Positions 9,579-17,843 of a DNA stretch of 64,000 nt are shown in pieces. This DNA comes from Pseudomonas sp. Leaf48. GTDB taxonomy: Bacteria > Pseudomonadota > Gammaproteobacteria > Pseudomonadales > Pseudomonadaceae. A program made the translations under genes and the position numbers. The notes beneath the pieces are model-generated. The model worked only from the letters and a program-made list of their open reading frames with translations, searched no databases and was not told where the DNA came from. The DNA is taken from assembly GCF_001421885.1 (NCBI RefSeq), contig NZ_LMLH01000029.1, positions 62,001-126,000 of the forward strand. The letters are read 5' to 3'. The first letter of the stretch is position 1; the number at the start of each line of letters is the position of its first letter.

Positions 9579-9678
9579 GTAGGAGCGAGCATGCTCGCGA
9601 TGGTCTTGAACGATAACGCGGGGTAACTGACACCCCACGGCGTTCTCAGGTTTATCGCGAGCAGGCTCGCTCCTGCAA
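9579..9678. repeat. REP pair of the about 100-bp TAACGATAACGC type
   Basis: TGTAGGAGCGAGCATGCTCG at 9579-9598 and the complementary CGAGCAGGCTCGCTCCTGCA at 9659-9678 enclose a spacer containing CGATAACGC and GGCGTTCTCAGG. This is a single diverged copy of the unit tandemly repeated at 15841-16140. Confidence 0.85.
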
Positions 9679-9788
9679 CGTTATTCGTTACCTTTTGAGC
9701 CTTAATCACCAAAATCAATAATGCTGTTAAATGCTTTGCGGACGCAATATTATGGCTGTCATAAAGTCATTCTTCCGTGGAGCGTCCC

Positions 9789-10892
9789 ATGCCAGTAAAA
9801 GCCCTGTTCAAACCGTTCCACCTCGGCACCCTCCAATTGCCGACCCGCGTCGTCATGGCGCCGATGACCCGCTCGTTTTCCCCAGGTGGCGTCCCTAATT
9901 CCAAAGTGATCGAATACTACCGTCGTCGCGCCGCTGCGGGCGTCGGCCTGATCATCACCGAAGGCACCACCGTCGGGCACCAGGCTTCTAACGGTTACCC
10001 GAACGTTCCGCATTTCTACGGTGAAGCGGCTCTGGCCGGCTGGAAAAAAGTCGTCGACGCGGTCCACGCCGAAGGCGGCAAGATCGTTCCGCAACTGTGG
10101 CATGTGGGCAGCGTGCGTCGCATCGGCACCGAGCCGGACGCCAGCGTGCCGGGTTACGGCCCGTCGGAAAAAGTGAAGGACGGCCAGGTCGTGGTTCACG
10201 GCATGACTAAACAAGATATCCAGGAGGTGATCGCCGCGTTTGCCCAGGCTGCCAAGGATGCCCAGAGCATCGGCATGGACGGCGTGGAAATCCACGGCGC
10301 CCACGGCTATCTGGTCGACCAGTTCTTCTGGGAAGGCAGCAACCAGCGCACCGACGAATACGGCGGCAGCCTGGCCAACCGTTCGCGCTTCGCCATCGAG
10401 CTGATTCAGGCGGTGCGTGCCGCAGTCGGGGAAGATTTCCCGATTATCTTGCGCTTTTCGCAGTGGAAACAGCAGGACTACACCGCGCGCCTGGTACAAA
10501 CCCCGGAGGCGCTGGGCGAGTTCCTCAAGCCGTTGTCTGATGCGGGTGTGGATATTTTCCACTGCTCGACCCGCCGTTTCTGGGAGCCGGAATTCGACGG
10601 TTCCGAGCTGAACCTTGCAGGCTGGACCCGCCAACTCACCGGCAAGCCAACCATCACTGTGGGCAGCGTCGGCCTGGACGGCGAGTTCCTGCAGTTCATG
10701 GTCAACACCGACAAGGTCGCGCAGCCTGCCAGCCTGGAGAAGCTGCTGGAGCGCCTGAACAACGATGAGTTCGACCTGGTTGCGGTCGGTCGTGCCTTGC
10801 TGGTTGACCCGGACTGGGCGCAGAAAGTGCGTGACGGTCGCGAGGAAGACATCCTGCCGTTCAGTCGTGAGGCGTTGATGAAGCTGGTTTAA
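9789..10892 (+). CDS. NADH:flavin oxidoreductase / Old Yellow Enzyme family alkene reductase
   Basis: 367-residue FMN TIM-barrel enzyme of the OYE family (N-ethylmaleimide/12-oxophytodienoate reductase-like). It shows the substrate-binding HGAHGYL pair of histidines and the class motif DQFFWEGSNQRTDEYGGSL. Likely reduces activated C=C bonds of electrophilic compounds. ATG 9789 is preferred over 9777 because GGAG at 9779-9782 is correctly spaced before it. Physiological substrate unknown. Confidence 0.88.
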   Translation: MPVKALFKPFHLGTLQLPTRVVMAPMTRSFSPGGVPNSKVIEYYRRRAAAGVGLIITEGTTVGHQASNGYPNVPHFYGEAALAGWKKVVDAVHAEGGKIVPQLWHVGSVRRIGTEPDASVPGYGPSEKVKDGQVVVHGMTKQDIQEVIAAFAQAAKDAQSIGMDGVEIHGAHGYLVDQFFWEGSNQRTDEYGGSLANRSRFAIELIQAVRAAVGEDFPIILRFSQWKQQDYTARLVQTPEALGEFLKPLSDAGVDIFHCSTRRFWEPEFDGSELNLAGWTRQLTGKPTITVGSVGLDGEFLQFMVNTDKVAQPASLEKLLERLNNDEFDLVAVGRALLVDPDWAQKVRDGREEDILPFSREALMKLV

Positions 10893-10912
10893 GCGACGTC
10901 TGGACTTACGCC

Positions 10913-10994
10913 TTCGCGAGCAAGCCCGCTCCCACATTTGACCTCATCTCTCTGAGATAACCCGGTAACCTGTGGGAGCGGGCTTGCTCGCGAA
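10913..10994. repeat. REP pair, inverted
   Basis: Arms 10913-10936 and 10971-10994, perfect 24-base complements; lies between the convergent ends of the OYE gene and the glycosyltransferase gene. Confidence 0.93.
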
Positions 10995-11018
10995 GACTGA
11001 CTAAAGGGCACTACAAAA

Positions 11019-12194
11019 TCAGGGAACAATCGGTGTATTCGGCACCACCAGTTCCCCGGCACACGCCCCACGCAACTGCCCCTCGAATTGCTCGATAATC
11101 GTCGCCCAACCCTGTCGACTGGCATGCTGTCGCGCATTGAGCCTGATATTGCGCAACGCTTCGCTCTCCTCCAGCAACCACGCCGCTGCATCGCAGAACG
11201 CCTCTTCATCCCCCGGCATAGCCAATACTCCGTTGTAGCCATGCCGAATATGCTGGGCTGCCGCCGCCTGGTCGTAGGCCACTACCCCAAGCCCCGAGGC
11301 GAGCGCTTCAAGCACCACATTGCCGAAGGTTTCGGTCAGGCTCGGGAACAAAAACACATCCCCCGAGGCGTAATGGCAGGCCAGGGCTTCGCCACGCTGG
11401 GCGCCGCAGAAAACCGCCTCGGGCAGTTCCCGTTGCAGCTCCTGACGCTGCGGGCCGTCGCCGACCACGATCAGCTTGAGAACGTGCTGTGGATAACTTG
11501 TCTTGAGGGCGTCAAATGTACGTTTGAGCAAGCCGAGGTTCTTTTCCACAGCCAGACGACCGACATGAATGACGGCAATGTCTTGCTCGGCCAACCCCCA
11601 TTGCTCGCGCAGGGCATTCAGGCGTTTGGCGGGGTGAAACAATTGGCTGTCGACACCCCTGGACAGCAAGGCCAGGCGTTCGAAATGACGCCGTTCCAGT
11701 TCCATTCGCTGACTGACACTGGGTACCAGGGTCAAATTGGAGCGGTTATGAAACCAGCGCAAGTAATGAGTCAGCAAACGTGTCAGCAGGCCAAGGCCGT
11801 ACTCGCTGGTGTATTGCTGGAAATTGGTGTGAAAGCCACTGACCACAGAAATACCAAGGCGCCGTGCGGCGCGCAATGCCGACAACCCCAGCGGTCCTTC
11901 AGTGGCGATGTACAGCACGTCCGGGCGATGACGCTTCCAGCGTCGCAACAGCTTATGCATCGACGACTGGCCCCACTGCAGGCCAGGATAGCCCGGCAGC
12001 GGCCAGCCCCGGCACAACATCAATTCATCGTCGCTGCCCTGTTGCTGGTCACAGCCCTGGCGCGGTCGTACCAGCTCCACCTGATGCCCGCGCGCGCGCA
12101 AGCCATCGCACAAACGGCCAAGGGTGTTGGCCACGCCGTTGATTTCCGGTGGGAAGGTTTCGGTGATCAGGGTGATATGCAGAGTTGTCGTCAT
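11019..12194 (-). CDS. GT4-family glycosyltransferase
   Basis: About 391 residues, GT-B fold, family 4. The N-terminus (ITETFPPEINGVANTLGRL) matches GDP-mannose-dependent alpha-mannosyltransferase/glycolipid glycosyltransferases; the C-terminal half has VIHVGRLAVEKN and the EX7E donor site SLTETFGNVVLEALASGLG. Probably transfers a sugar to a membrane lipid acceptor, the target being unknown. The start is ATG 12194 or 12218; both lie in a perfect inverted repeat (see separate entry). Confidence 0.85.
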   Translation of the reverse strand: MTTTLHITLITETFPPEINGVANTLGRLCDGLRARGHQVELVRPRQGCDQQQGSDDELMLCRGWPLPGYPGLQWGQSSMHKLLRRWKRHRPDVLYIATEGPLGLSALRAARRLGISVVSGFHTNFQQYTSEYGLGLLTRLLTHYLRWFHNRSNLTLVPSVSQRMELERRHFERLALLSRGVDSQLFHPAKRLNALREQWGLAEQDIAVIHVGRLAVEKNLGLLKRTFDALKTSYPQHVLKLIVVGDGPQRQELQRELPEAVFCGAQRGEALACHYASGDVFLFPSLTETFGNVVLEALASGLGVVAYDQAAAAQHIRHGYNGVLAMPGDEEAFCDAAAWLLEESEALRNIRLNARQHASRQGWATIIEQFEGQLRGACAGELVVPNTPIVP

Positions 12195-12219
12195 GACCCC
12201 AGTGTCGATTGGGGTCATG
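12192..12219. promoter_or_regulatory. Perfect inverted repeat over the glycosyltransferase start
   Basis: CATGACCCCA (12192-12201), 8-base spacer, TGGGGTCATG (12210-12219). It contains both candidate start codons. It could be an operator or an mRNA hairpin that hides the start. Confidence 0.5.
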
Positions 12220-12260
12220 TCGTCAGTGTGACGTCGGGATGATGGATTTGTGACGACCGC

Positions 12261-13013
12261 TTAGCGCTGGGCCACCAGATTCTCGGCACCGCGCTCACGC
12301 ACCCAGAACAGCGTCGCCCCGGCCACGGCGGCCGGCATCATCAGGATGTTGACCACCGGGATCAGCAGCACCAGATAAACGCTCCCGCCAAAGCTCATGC
12401 TCTGCCAGCGCTTCTCGCGCAGCCAGGCGAGCATCTCGTTCCAGCCCAGCTTGTGGTTGTCCGCCGGGTAGTCGATGTACTGGATCGCCATCATCCACAC
12501 CCCGAACAGCAGCCATAGCGGCGCGGCAATGATGTTCAGCACCGGGATGAACGAGAGGATGAACAGCCCGATTGCCCGCGGCAGGAAGTAGCCGAGTTTG
12601 CGCATCTCCCGGGCCAATGTTCGCGGAACCATTGCGACCAGTTCGCCCCAGCTGAAAGCCGGGAAGTCGTCAGTGCCGCGTACCACCACCTCGACTTTCT
12701 CCGCGAGAAAACCGTTGAACGGCGCGGCGATGACGTTGGCGAGCATGGTGAAGGTGAAGAACACCATCAACCCCACCAGAACCACGAACAACGGCCAGAG
12801 GATGTAACTGAGAAAACTCAGCCAGTCGGGCAGGGACGGCATCAGCGCATCGACCCACAGGCTGAATTGATGGCCGGCCAGATAGATCAATCCGACGAAC
12901 AGCACCAGGTTGATCGCCAGCGGCAAAAGCACAAACAGGCGCAGGCCGGGACTCAGCACCAGCTTGAGGCCTTCGCGCAGGTATTGCGGGCCGGACAGAA
13001 CGGGGGCGGGCAT
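12261..13013 (-). CDS. cysZ: CysZ sulfate permease
   Basis: 250-residue inner-membrane protein of the CysZ/EI24 family that imports sulfate for cysteine synthesis. Four hydrophobic blocks are visible (around LFVLLPLAINLVLFVGLIYL, ILWPLFVVLVGLMVFF, AIGLFILSFIPVLNIIA and LVLLIPVVNILMMPAAV). ATG 13013 is chosen because CGGAG lies 6 bases before it; longer in-frame starts lack a site. It fits the sulfate genes cysD-cysNC 8 kb away but is not in their operon. Confidence 0.92.
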   Translation of the reverse strand: MPAPVLSGPQYLREGLKLVLSPGLRLFVLLPLAINLVLFVGLIYLAGHQFSLWVDALMPSLPDWLSFLSYILWPLFVVLVGLMVFFTFTMLANVIAAPFNGFLAEKVEVVVRGTDDFPAFSWGELVAMVPRTLAREMRKLGYFLPRAIGLFILSFIPVLNIIAAPLWLLFGVWMMAIQYIDYPADNHKLGWNEMLAWLREKRWQSMSFGGSVYLVLLIPVVNILMMPAAVAGATLFWVRERGAENLVAQR

Positions 13014-13327
13014 AACGGGCTCCGAGCAGAGGGAAAACGCGCCGACCTTACCGGCTTTGCGGTGCAGGTGAAAGCGCGGCGGCGGTATCGACATTCACTG
13101 TAACAAAGACGTCCCTTTAGTCACGGTGATGGAATAGAGACCACCTATGAGCTGGATTGTTATTCGGTATTTCCTTAATCTTCGCCCCCTCGATACGCTG
13201 CACCCAACTTTTTACAGGACGGTCGGGTTCAAGCCTTCCCCAAGTGCTTGCAACCGTTCTTTTTTATTCCCGCCGGCGATCCGGCGTTCCGCGCCAGGTG
13301 TTCCGGGCCGGTCAACAGGAGCAGGTC

Positions 13328-14284
13328 ATGTCTGAAGTTCGTCATTCGCGAGTGATTATTCTCGGTTCCGGCCCTGCCGGTTACAGCGCCGCGGTCTATG
13401 CCGCCCGTGCCAACCTCAAGCCACTGCTGATCACCGGCATGCAGGCCGGCGGTCAACTGACTACCACCACCGAAGTCGACAACTGGCCTGGCGATGTCCA
13501 CGGTCTGACCGGCCCGGCGCTGATGGAGCGGATGAAAGAGCACGCCGAGCGTTTTGAAACCGAGATCGTTTTCGATCACATCAATGCCGTGGACTTCGCT
13601 GCCAAGCCGTACACCCTGACCGGTGACAGCGCGACCTACACCTGTGATGCCCTGATCATCGCCACCGGTGCCAGCGCTCGTTACCTGGGCCTGCCATCGG
13701 AAGAAGCGTTCATGGGCAAAGGCGTTTCCGCCTGCGCTACCTGCGACGGTTTCTTCTATCGCAACAAGCCAGTGGCCGTGGTCGGTGGTGGCAACACAGC
13801 GGTGGAAGAAGCACTGTACCTGGCCAACATTGCCAGCACCGTGACCCTGATCCACCGTCGCGAAACCTTCCGCGCCGAGAAGATCCTGATCGACAAGCTC
13901 AATGCCCGGGTTGCCGAAGGCAAGATCATCCTGAAGCTGAACGCGACCCTGGACGAAGTCCTGGGCGACAACATGGGCGTGACCGGCGCGCGTCTGAAGA
14001 ACAACGACGGCAGCTTCGACGAAATCAAGGTCGACGGCGTGTTCATCGCCATCGGCCACACCCCGAACACTTTGCTGTTCGAGGGCCAGTTGACCCTCAA
14101 AGACGGCTACCTGGTCGTGCAGGGCGGCCGTGACGGCAACGCCACTGCGACCAACCTTGAAGGTATCTTCGCCGCTGGCGACGTAGCAGACCACGTGTAC
14201 CGTCAGGCCATCACCTCGGCCGGCGCCGGCTGCATGGCGGCACTGGATGCAGAGCGCTACCTCGACAATCTGAAAAACGCTTGA
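13328..14284 (+). CDS. trxB: Thioredoxin reductase
   Basis: 318-residue FAD/NADPH disulfide reductase. FAD-binding GSGPAGYSAA at residues 13-22, redox CATC at Cys136-Cys139, NADPH-binding VVGGGNTAVEEA. It reduces thioredoxin. The frame is open upstream to 13157, but ATG 13328 behind ACAGGAGCAGG fits the family start. The intergenic stretch upstream (13014-13327) holds the divergent promoters of cysZ and trxB; nothing else is recognisable there. Confidence 0.97.
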   Translation: MSEVRHSRVIILGSGPAGYSAAVYAARANLKPLLITGMQAGGQLTTTTEVDNWPGDVHGLTGPALMERMKEHAERFETEIVFDHINAVDFAAKPYTLTGDSATYTCDALIIATGASARYLGLPSEEAFMGKGVSACATCDGFFYRNKPVAVVGGGNTAVEEALYLANIASTVTLIHRRETFRAEKILIDKLNARVAEGKIILKLNATLDEVLGDNMGVTGARLKNNDGSFDEIKVDGVFIAIGHTPNTLLFEGQLTLKDGYLVVQGGRDGNATATNLEGIFAAGDVADHVYRQAITSAGAGCMAALDAERYLDNLKNA

Positions 14285-14297
14285 TTCTGTGTTCGTA

Positions 14298-14326
14298 AAA
14301 AAACCGGCTTCGGCCGGTTTTTTTTG
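14298..14326 (+). terminator. Terminator of trxB
   Basis: AAACCGGC, loop TTCG, GCCGGTTT and a run of T (14301-14325). Confidence 0.93.
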
Positions 14327-14361
14327 TCCACAATTTAGTGCCTGATTACATTCCGGACCTA

Positions 14362-14455
14362 ATGTGGGAGCCGGCTTGCCGGCGATGACGGTGCATCAAC
14401 CCACATTGAGCTCGCCTGACACACCGCCTTCGCCAGCAAGCCGGCTTCTACAGGG
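14362..14455. repeat. REP pair, CCGGC variant
   Basis: TGTGGGAGCCGGCTTGCCGGCGATGA near 14362 and the diverged complement CGCCAGCAAGCCGGCTTCTACAGG near 14432-14455. The centre is GGCTTGCC rather than GGCTTGCTCG. Confidence 0.8.
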
Positions 14456-14464
14456 ATCAGGTTG

Positions 14465-15715
14465 TCAGGACAGTCTGGCCAGGCACGCTTCAAGAATATC
14501 CAGGCCTTCCTCCAATACCGCCGCCTCGGTAGTCAGCGGCGCCAACAGCCGAACAATGTGCCGCGACTTGCCACTTGGCATCAGCAGCAACCCGGCTTCC
14601 CGCGCCAGGCCCAGCAGTTGCGTCAACTGCGCCGAGGCCGGTGTGCCGTCGGCGTTGGCCAGTTCAATGCCACGCATCGAGCCAACGCCGGTCAGGCGTC
14701 CGAGGTAGGGGGACAGGTTGCGATCGCGCCAGGATTGGTAGCGGCTGACAATCGCCTCCTCCTGCTGCGAACCCCAGGCTTGCAGATTGGCGTCGGTCAT
14801 TACGTCCAGCGTCGCCAGCCCGGCAGCGCACGCGATGGGGTTGCCCGAATAGGTGCCACCGAGTCCGCCCTTGGGCAAGTTGTCGAGCAGTGCCTTGCGC
14901 CCGACCACCGCGCCCAGCGGTACGCCGCCGGCGATGCTTTTGCCCAGCAGGATCAGGTCCGGCTCGATGCCCAGCCGCGAGAAGGCAAAGCGCTGCCCGG
15001 TACGGCCGAAGCCGGACTGGATTTCATCGGCGATCAGCAGGATGCCCTTCTCGTCGCACAAGCGCCGCAGCGCCTGGGCGAATTGCACGTCCATGGCCAG
15101 GAAACCGCCTTCACCCTGCACCGGTTCGACGATGAAACAGGCCACGTCGTCGACATCGATCTCGACGCTGAACAACCGCTCCATGGCCTTCAGGGCCTCG
15201 GCGCAGGTCACGTCGTTATCCTGGCTGGGGAAGGGCAGGTGGTACACCGGGCCGGGCAACACGCCGACTTTCTGTTTGTAGGGGGCAACTTTGCCGTTGA
15301 GATTGAGGGTGGCCAGTGTGCGACCGTGGAAGGCGCCATCAAAGGCGACGACTGCCGTGCGACCCGTAGCGCCGCGAACGATCTTCAAGGCGTTTTCAGC
15401 CGCCTCGGCGCCGCTGTTGGTGAACATTCCGCTGACCGGGTAATCCACCGGGATAAACGCGCAGAGGCGGTCCATGAACTCGATGTAGGGCGTATGGGGC
15501 GCAGCGTTGAAAGCGTAATGAGTCAGTTTTGTCGCTTGTTCGCCAATGGCCTGGACGATACGCGGATGGCAGTGGCCGAGGTTCAGCACGCCGATGCCGC
15601 CGACAAAGTCGATGTAGCGTTTGCCATCGGTGTCCCAGACCTCGGCATTTTTGCCGTGGCTGAGCGTGACAGGGTGAACGATGTTGATCGACTGACTGAT
15701 GCTTTCGCTGTTCAT
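14465..15715 (-). CDS. Class III aminotransferase, 4-aminobutyrate/aspartate aminotransferase family
   Basis: 416-residue PLP enzyme of the GabT/PuuE group, transferring the amino group of an omega-amino acid (probably GABA or 5-aminovalerate) to 2-oxoglutarate. FTNSGAEAAENALKIVR binds the cofactor phosphate, ADEIQSGFGRTG supplies the pyridine-nitrogen Asp, and Lys in LLGKSIAGGVPLG forms the Schiff base. No gabD lies beside it, so the substrate is not fixed by context. Confidence 0.88.
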   Translation of the reverse strand: MNSESISQSINIVHPVTLSHGKNAEVWDTDGKRYIDFVGGIGVLNLGHCHPRIVQAIGEQATKLTHYAFNAAPHTPYIEFMDRLCAFIPVDYPVSGMFTNSGAEAAENALKIVRGATGRTAVVAFDGAFHGRTLATLNLNGKVAPYKQKVGVLPGPVYHLPFPSQDNDVTCAEALKAMERLFSVEIDVDDVACFIVEPVQGEGGFLAMDVQFAQALRRLCDEKGILLIADEIQSGFGRTGQRFAFSRLGIEPDLILLGKSIAGGVPLGAVVGRKALLDNLPKGGLGGTYSGNPIACAAGLATLDVMTDANLQAWGSQQEEAIVSRYQSWRDRNLSPYLGRLTGVGSMRGIELANADGTPASAQLTQLLGLAREAGLLLMPSGKSRHIVRLLAPLTTEAAVLEEGLDILEACLARLS

Positions 15716-15840
15716 GGATGACCGGCTCGAAAGAAGGGAGGCTTCTTTTATCTAAGCCGCGATCAGCGCTACCGGACAAACGAAATAAAGTGGCGGGATC
15801 AATCTTAAAAGTCTGGATGTGCTGTTCGATCAGGCGCAAC

Positions 15841-16145
15841 CCCTGCAGGAGCGAGCCTGCTCGCGATGGTCGCGAACGATAACGCTGGGCGCCAGATACC
15901 CCGCAGCATTCCCAGGTTCATCGCGGCGATGTGGCGCAGACCCTGTAGGAGCGAGCATGCTCGCGATGGTCGTTAACGATAACGCTGGGCGCCAGATACC
16001 CCGCAGCGTTCTCAGGTTCATCGCGGCGATGTGGCGCAGACCCTGTAGGAGCGAGCATGCTCGCGATGGTCGCGAACGATAACGCTGGGCGCCAGATACC
16101 CCGCAGCGTTCTCAGGTTCATCGCGAGCAGGCTCGCTCCTACAAG
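15841..16145. repeat. Three-copy 100-bp tandem array of REP units with closing inverted REP
   Basis: The unit beginning CCCTG(C/T)AGGAGCGAGC starts at 15841, 15941 and 16041, an exact 100-base period with only a few mismatches between copies. The third copy ends in the opposite-strand REP (CGAGCAGGCTCGCTCCTACA, 16124-16143) instead of continuing. Each unit carries GATAACGCTGGGCGCCAGAT. The bases 15716-15840 hold the aminotransferase promoter region; nothing else is recognisable. Confidence 0.93.
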
Positions 16146-16150
16146 TTGAA

Positions 16151-16489
16151 TCAGCGGCGGGTCAGGGGCTGCCGGGTGAACGTCACCCCGGCCAGCCCAT
16201 TGGCGATCAACGCACGGATATTGCCGTGGTCGCTGCCTTCAGGGGTGGCCAGCACTGAGCGGTAATGCTCGCCAAATGCCAACAGCGCTTCTTCATCGCT
16301 CAACCCTTCCAGCAGGGCCAGGCCCAGGGTCTTGCACGAACCTTCGTTTTGCAAGGCGGCGTTTTCCACACCGCCGTTGTTGAATGCCTGAGGCTGATAG
16401 TCATAGCCGGCGGCGATGAACGCCAGGGTATCGGCGAAAACGTGTTCGCCGCTCTTCAGGCTGGTGCGCAAGGTGTTCAAATCACTCAT
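16151..16489 (-). CDS. HopJ type III effector family protein
   Basis: 112-residue protein beginning MSDLNTLRTSLKSGEHVF, matching the HopJ (HopPmaJ) family first named from Pseudomonas syringae. Contains GYDYQPQAFNNGGVEN and an NEGSCKTLGLALLEGLS segment. The family is widespread in non-pathogens and beside folX-folE, so a housekeeping role is more likely than secretion; no type III genes are seen. Its ATG (16487-16489) overlaps the end of the DUF1244 gene (16482), showing translational coupling. Confidence 0.85.
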   Translation of the reverse strand: MSDLNTLRTSLKSGEHVFADTLAFIAAGYDYQPQAFNNGGVENAALQNEGSCKTLGLALLEGLSDEEALLAFGEHYRSVLATPEGSDHGNIRALIANGLAGVTFTRQPLTRR

Positions 16490-16778
16490 TGGGTTTTCCT
16501 TTGGCGAACGCCGCTTGTTGTTCGGCGCTGGCTTCTTGCTGGTATTGGGCTTTCCACTCGGCGTACGGCATGCCGTAGACGACTTCACGGGCGTCATCAA
16601 GGCTGACGTCGATCTGGCGTTCGTCAGCCGCGGCCTTGTACCACTTCGACAGGCAGTTGCGGCAGAACCCCGAGAGGTTCATCAGGTCGATGTTCTGTAC
16701 ATCCTTGCGGCTGTCCAGATGGGCCACCAGCCGGCGAAAGGCGGCGGCTTCGAGTTCCAGGCGTTGTTGATCGGTCAT
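16482..16778 (-). CDS. DUF1244 domain protein
   Basis: 98-residue protein of the DUF1244 family, a small helical fold. The NLSGFCRNCLSKWYKAA segment with two cysteines is the family hallmark, followed by a PYAEWKAQY motif. Function unknown. It sits between folX and the HopJ gene on the same strand, about 95 bases after folX, and overlaps the HopJ gene by 8 bases. Confidence 0.87.
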   Translation of the reverse strand: MTDQQRLELEAAAFRRLVAHLDSRKDVQNIDLMNLSGFCRNCLSKWYKAAADERQIDVSLDDAREVVYGMPYAEWKAQYQQEASAEQQAAFAKGKPNE

Positions 16779-16873
16779 GGGGGTCTCTTCGAGACAGCTT
16801 TGAGCGGCAAGCTTCGAGCTGCAAGTGGATTGCGGTGCGGTGAAGTTTACAGCTTGCCGCTTGCCGCTTGAAG

Positions 16874-17245
16874 CTAACGGCTCGCTGCGAGCGTTATCGA
16901 CACCGACTCTGCAAAACGCAGGGCATGAGGTTTGTCGACCTCGACTTCGGCGTACAGCACCGATTCATTGGCCATGACCAGATCGAGAATTTCCTGGGTC
17001 AGGCGTTCGAGCAAGGCGAATCGATTGCCTTCCACGTGCGCGATGATCGCTTTGGTGATGGTGCGGTAATTCAACGCGTGATCGATATCGTTGTCACGCA
17101 CGGCATCCTGCGCCGCATACAGAATCGTCAGGTTGATCAACACATCCTGCTTGTTGAGGATTTCATCCTCGTTGATCCCGATGAAGGTGCGCAGGCACAG
17201 GTCCTTGACCCGGATGCGTGCCATGCCTGGTTGAAGTTGTGGCAT
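16874..17245 (-). CDS. folX: Dihydroneopterin triphosphate 2'-epimerase (FolX)
   Basis: 123-residue tunnel-fold pterin enzyme related to FolB. It epimerises 7,8-dihydroneopterin triphosphate to the monapterin form. IRVKDLCLRTFIGINEDE and DHALNYRTITK match FolX/FolB, and the catalytic Lys lies in DKPHALR. Assigned to FolX rather than FolB from its place next to folE and folM. The start codon overlaps the folE stop by one base (TAATG). Confidence 0.88.
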   Translation of the reverse strand: MPQLQPGMARIRVKDLCLRTFIGINEDEILNKQDVLINLTILYAAQDAVRDNDIDHALNYRTITKAIIAHVEGNRFALLERLTQEILDLVMANESVLYAEVEVDKPHALRFAESVSITLAASR

Positions 17246-17823
17246 TACTTCTTGCTCCGTCCAATCAATTGCAGGAACTCCTGGCGGGTGTTGCTCGACT
17301 CGCGGAAGGCGCCGAGCATCACCGAGGTGTTCATGGTCGAATTCTGTTTTTCGACGCCGCGCATCATCATGCACATGTGCTGCGCCTCGATGACCACCGC
17401 AACGCCGGCCGCGCCGGTCACTTGTTGTACCGCGTCGGCAATTTGCCGAGTGAGGTTTTCCTGGATTTGCAGGCGACGGGCGAACATGTCCACCAACCGC
17501 GCAATCTTCGACAGGCCCAGCACCTTGCCCGTTGGAATATAAGCCACATGAGCCTTGCCGATGAAGGGCAACAGATGATGTTCGCACAGAGAATACAGTT
17601 CGATGTTGTCGACGATGACCATTTCATCGTTGTCCGAGGCGAACAACGCGCCGTTGACGATCTCTTCGATACTTTGATCGTACCCGTGGCAGAGGTACTG
17701 CATGGCTTTGGCTGCTCGTGCCGGTGTATCGAGCAAGCCTTCGCGCTCGGGATTTTCACCAAGGCCGATGAGGATCTCGCGATAGCTCTGGGACAAGGAC
17801 TGCCGGGGCAGGGGTAGCGTCAT
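17245..17823 (-). CDS. folE: GTP cyclohydrolase I (FolE)
   Basis: 192-residue zinc enzyme converting GTP to 7,8-dihydroneopterin triphosphate. The zinc/active-site motifs SLCEHHLLPF and QHMCMMMRGV are intact, and PTGKVLGLSKIARLVDMF is the GTP-binding segment. GAGGA lies before ATG 17823. In this operon it supplies substrate to FolX and FolM for tetrahydromonapterin; pseudomonads usually carry another folE copy for folate. Confidence 0.95.
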   Translation of the reverse strand: MTLPLPRQSLSQSYREILIGLGENPEREGLLDTPARAAKAMQYLCHGYDQSIEEIVNGALFASDNDEMVIVDNIELYSLCEHHLLPFIGKAHVAYIPTGKVLGLSKIARLVDMFARRLQIQENLTRQIADAVQQVTGAAGVAVVIEAQHMCMMMRGVEKQNSTMNTSVMLGAFRESSNTRQEFLQLIGRSKK

Positions 17824-17843
17824 GGAACATCCTCGCGGGGCGG

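Noticed and set aside
15819..16121. Short repetitive open frames in the 100-bp array
   Set aside because: They simply read through the tandem repeat (repeated EHARDG-type peptides) and have no ribosome site.
15841..16145. CRISPR array
   Set aside because: The regular 100-base period is of whole near-identical units without variable spacers; it is a REP tandem array.
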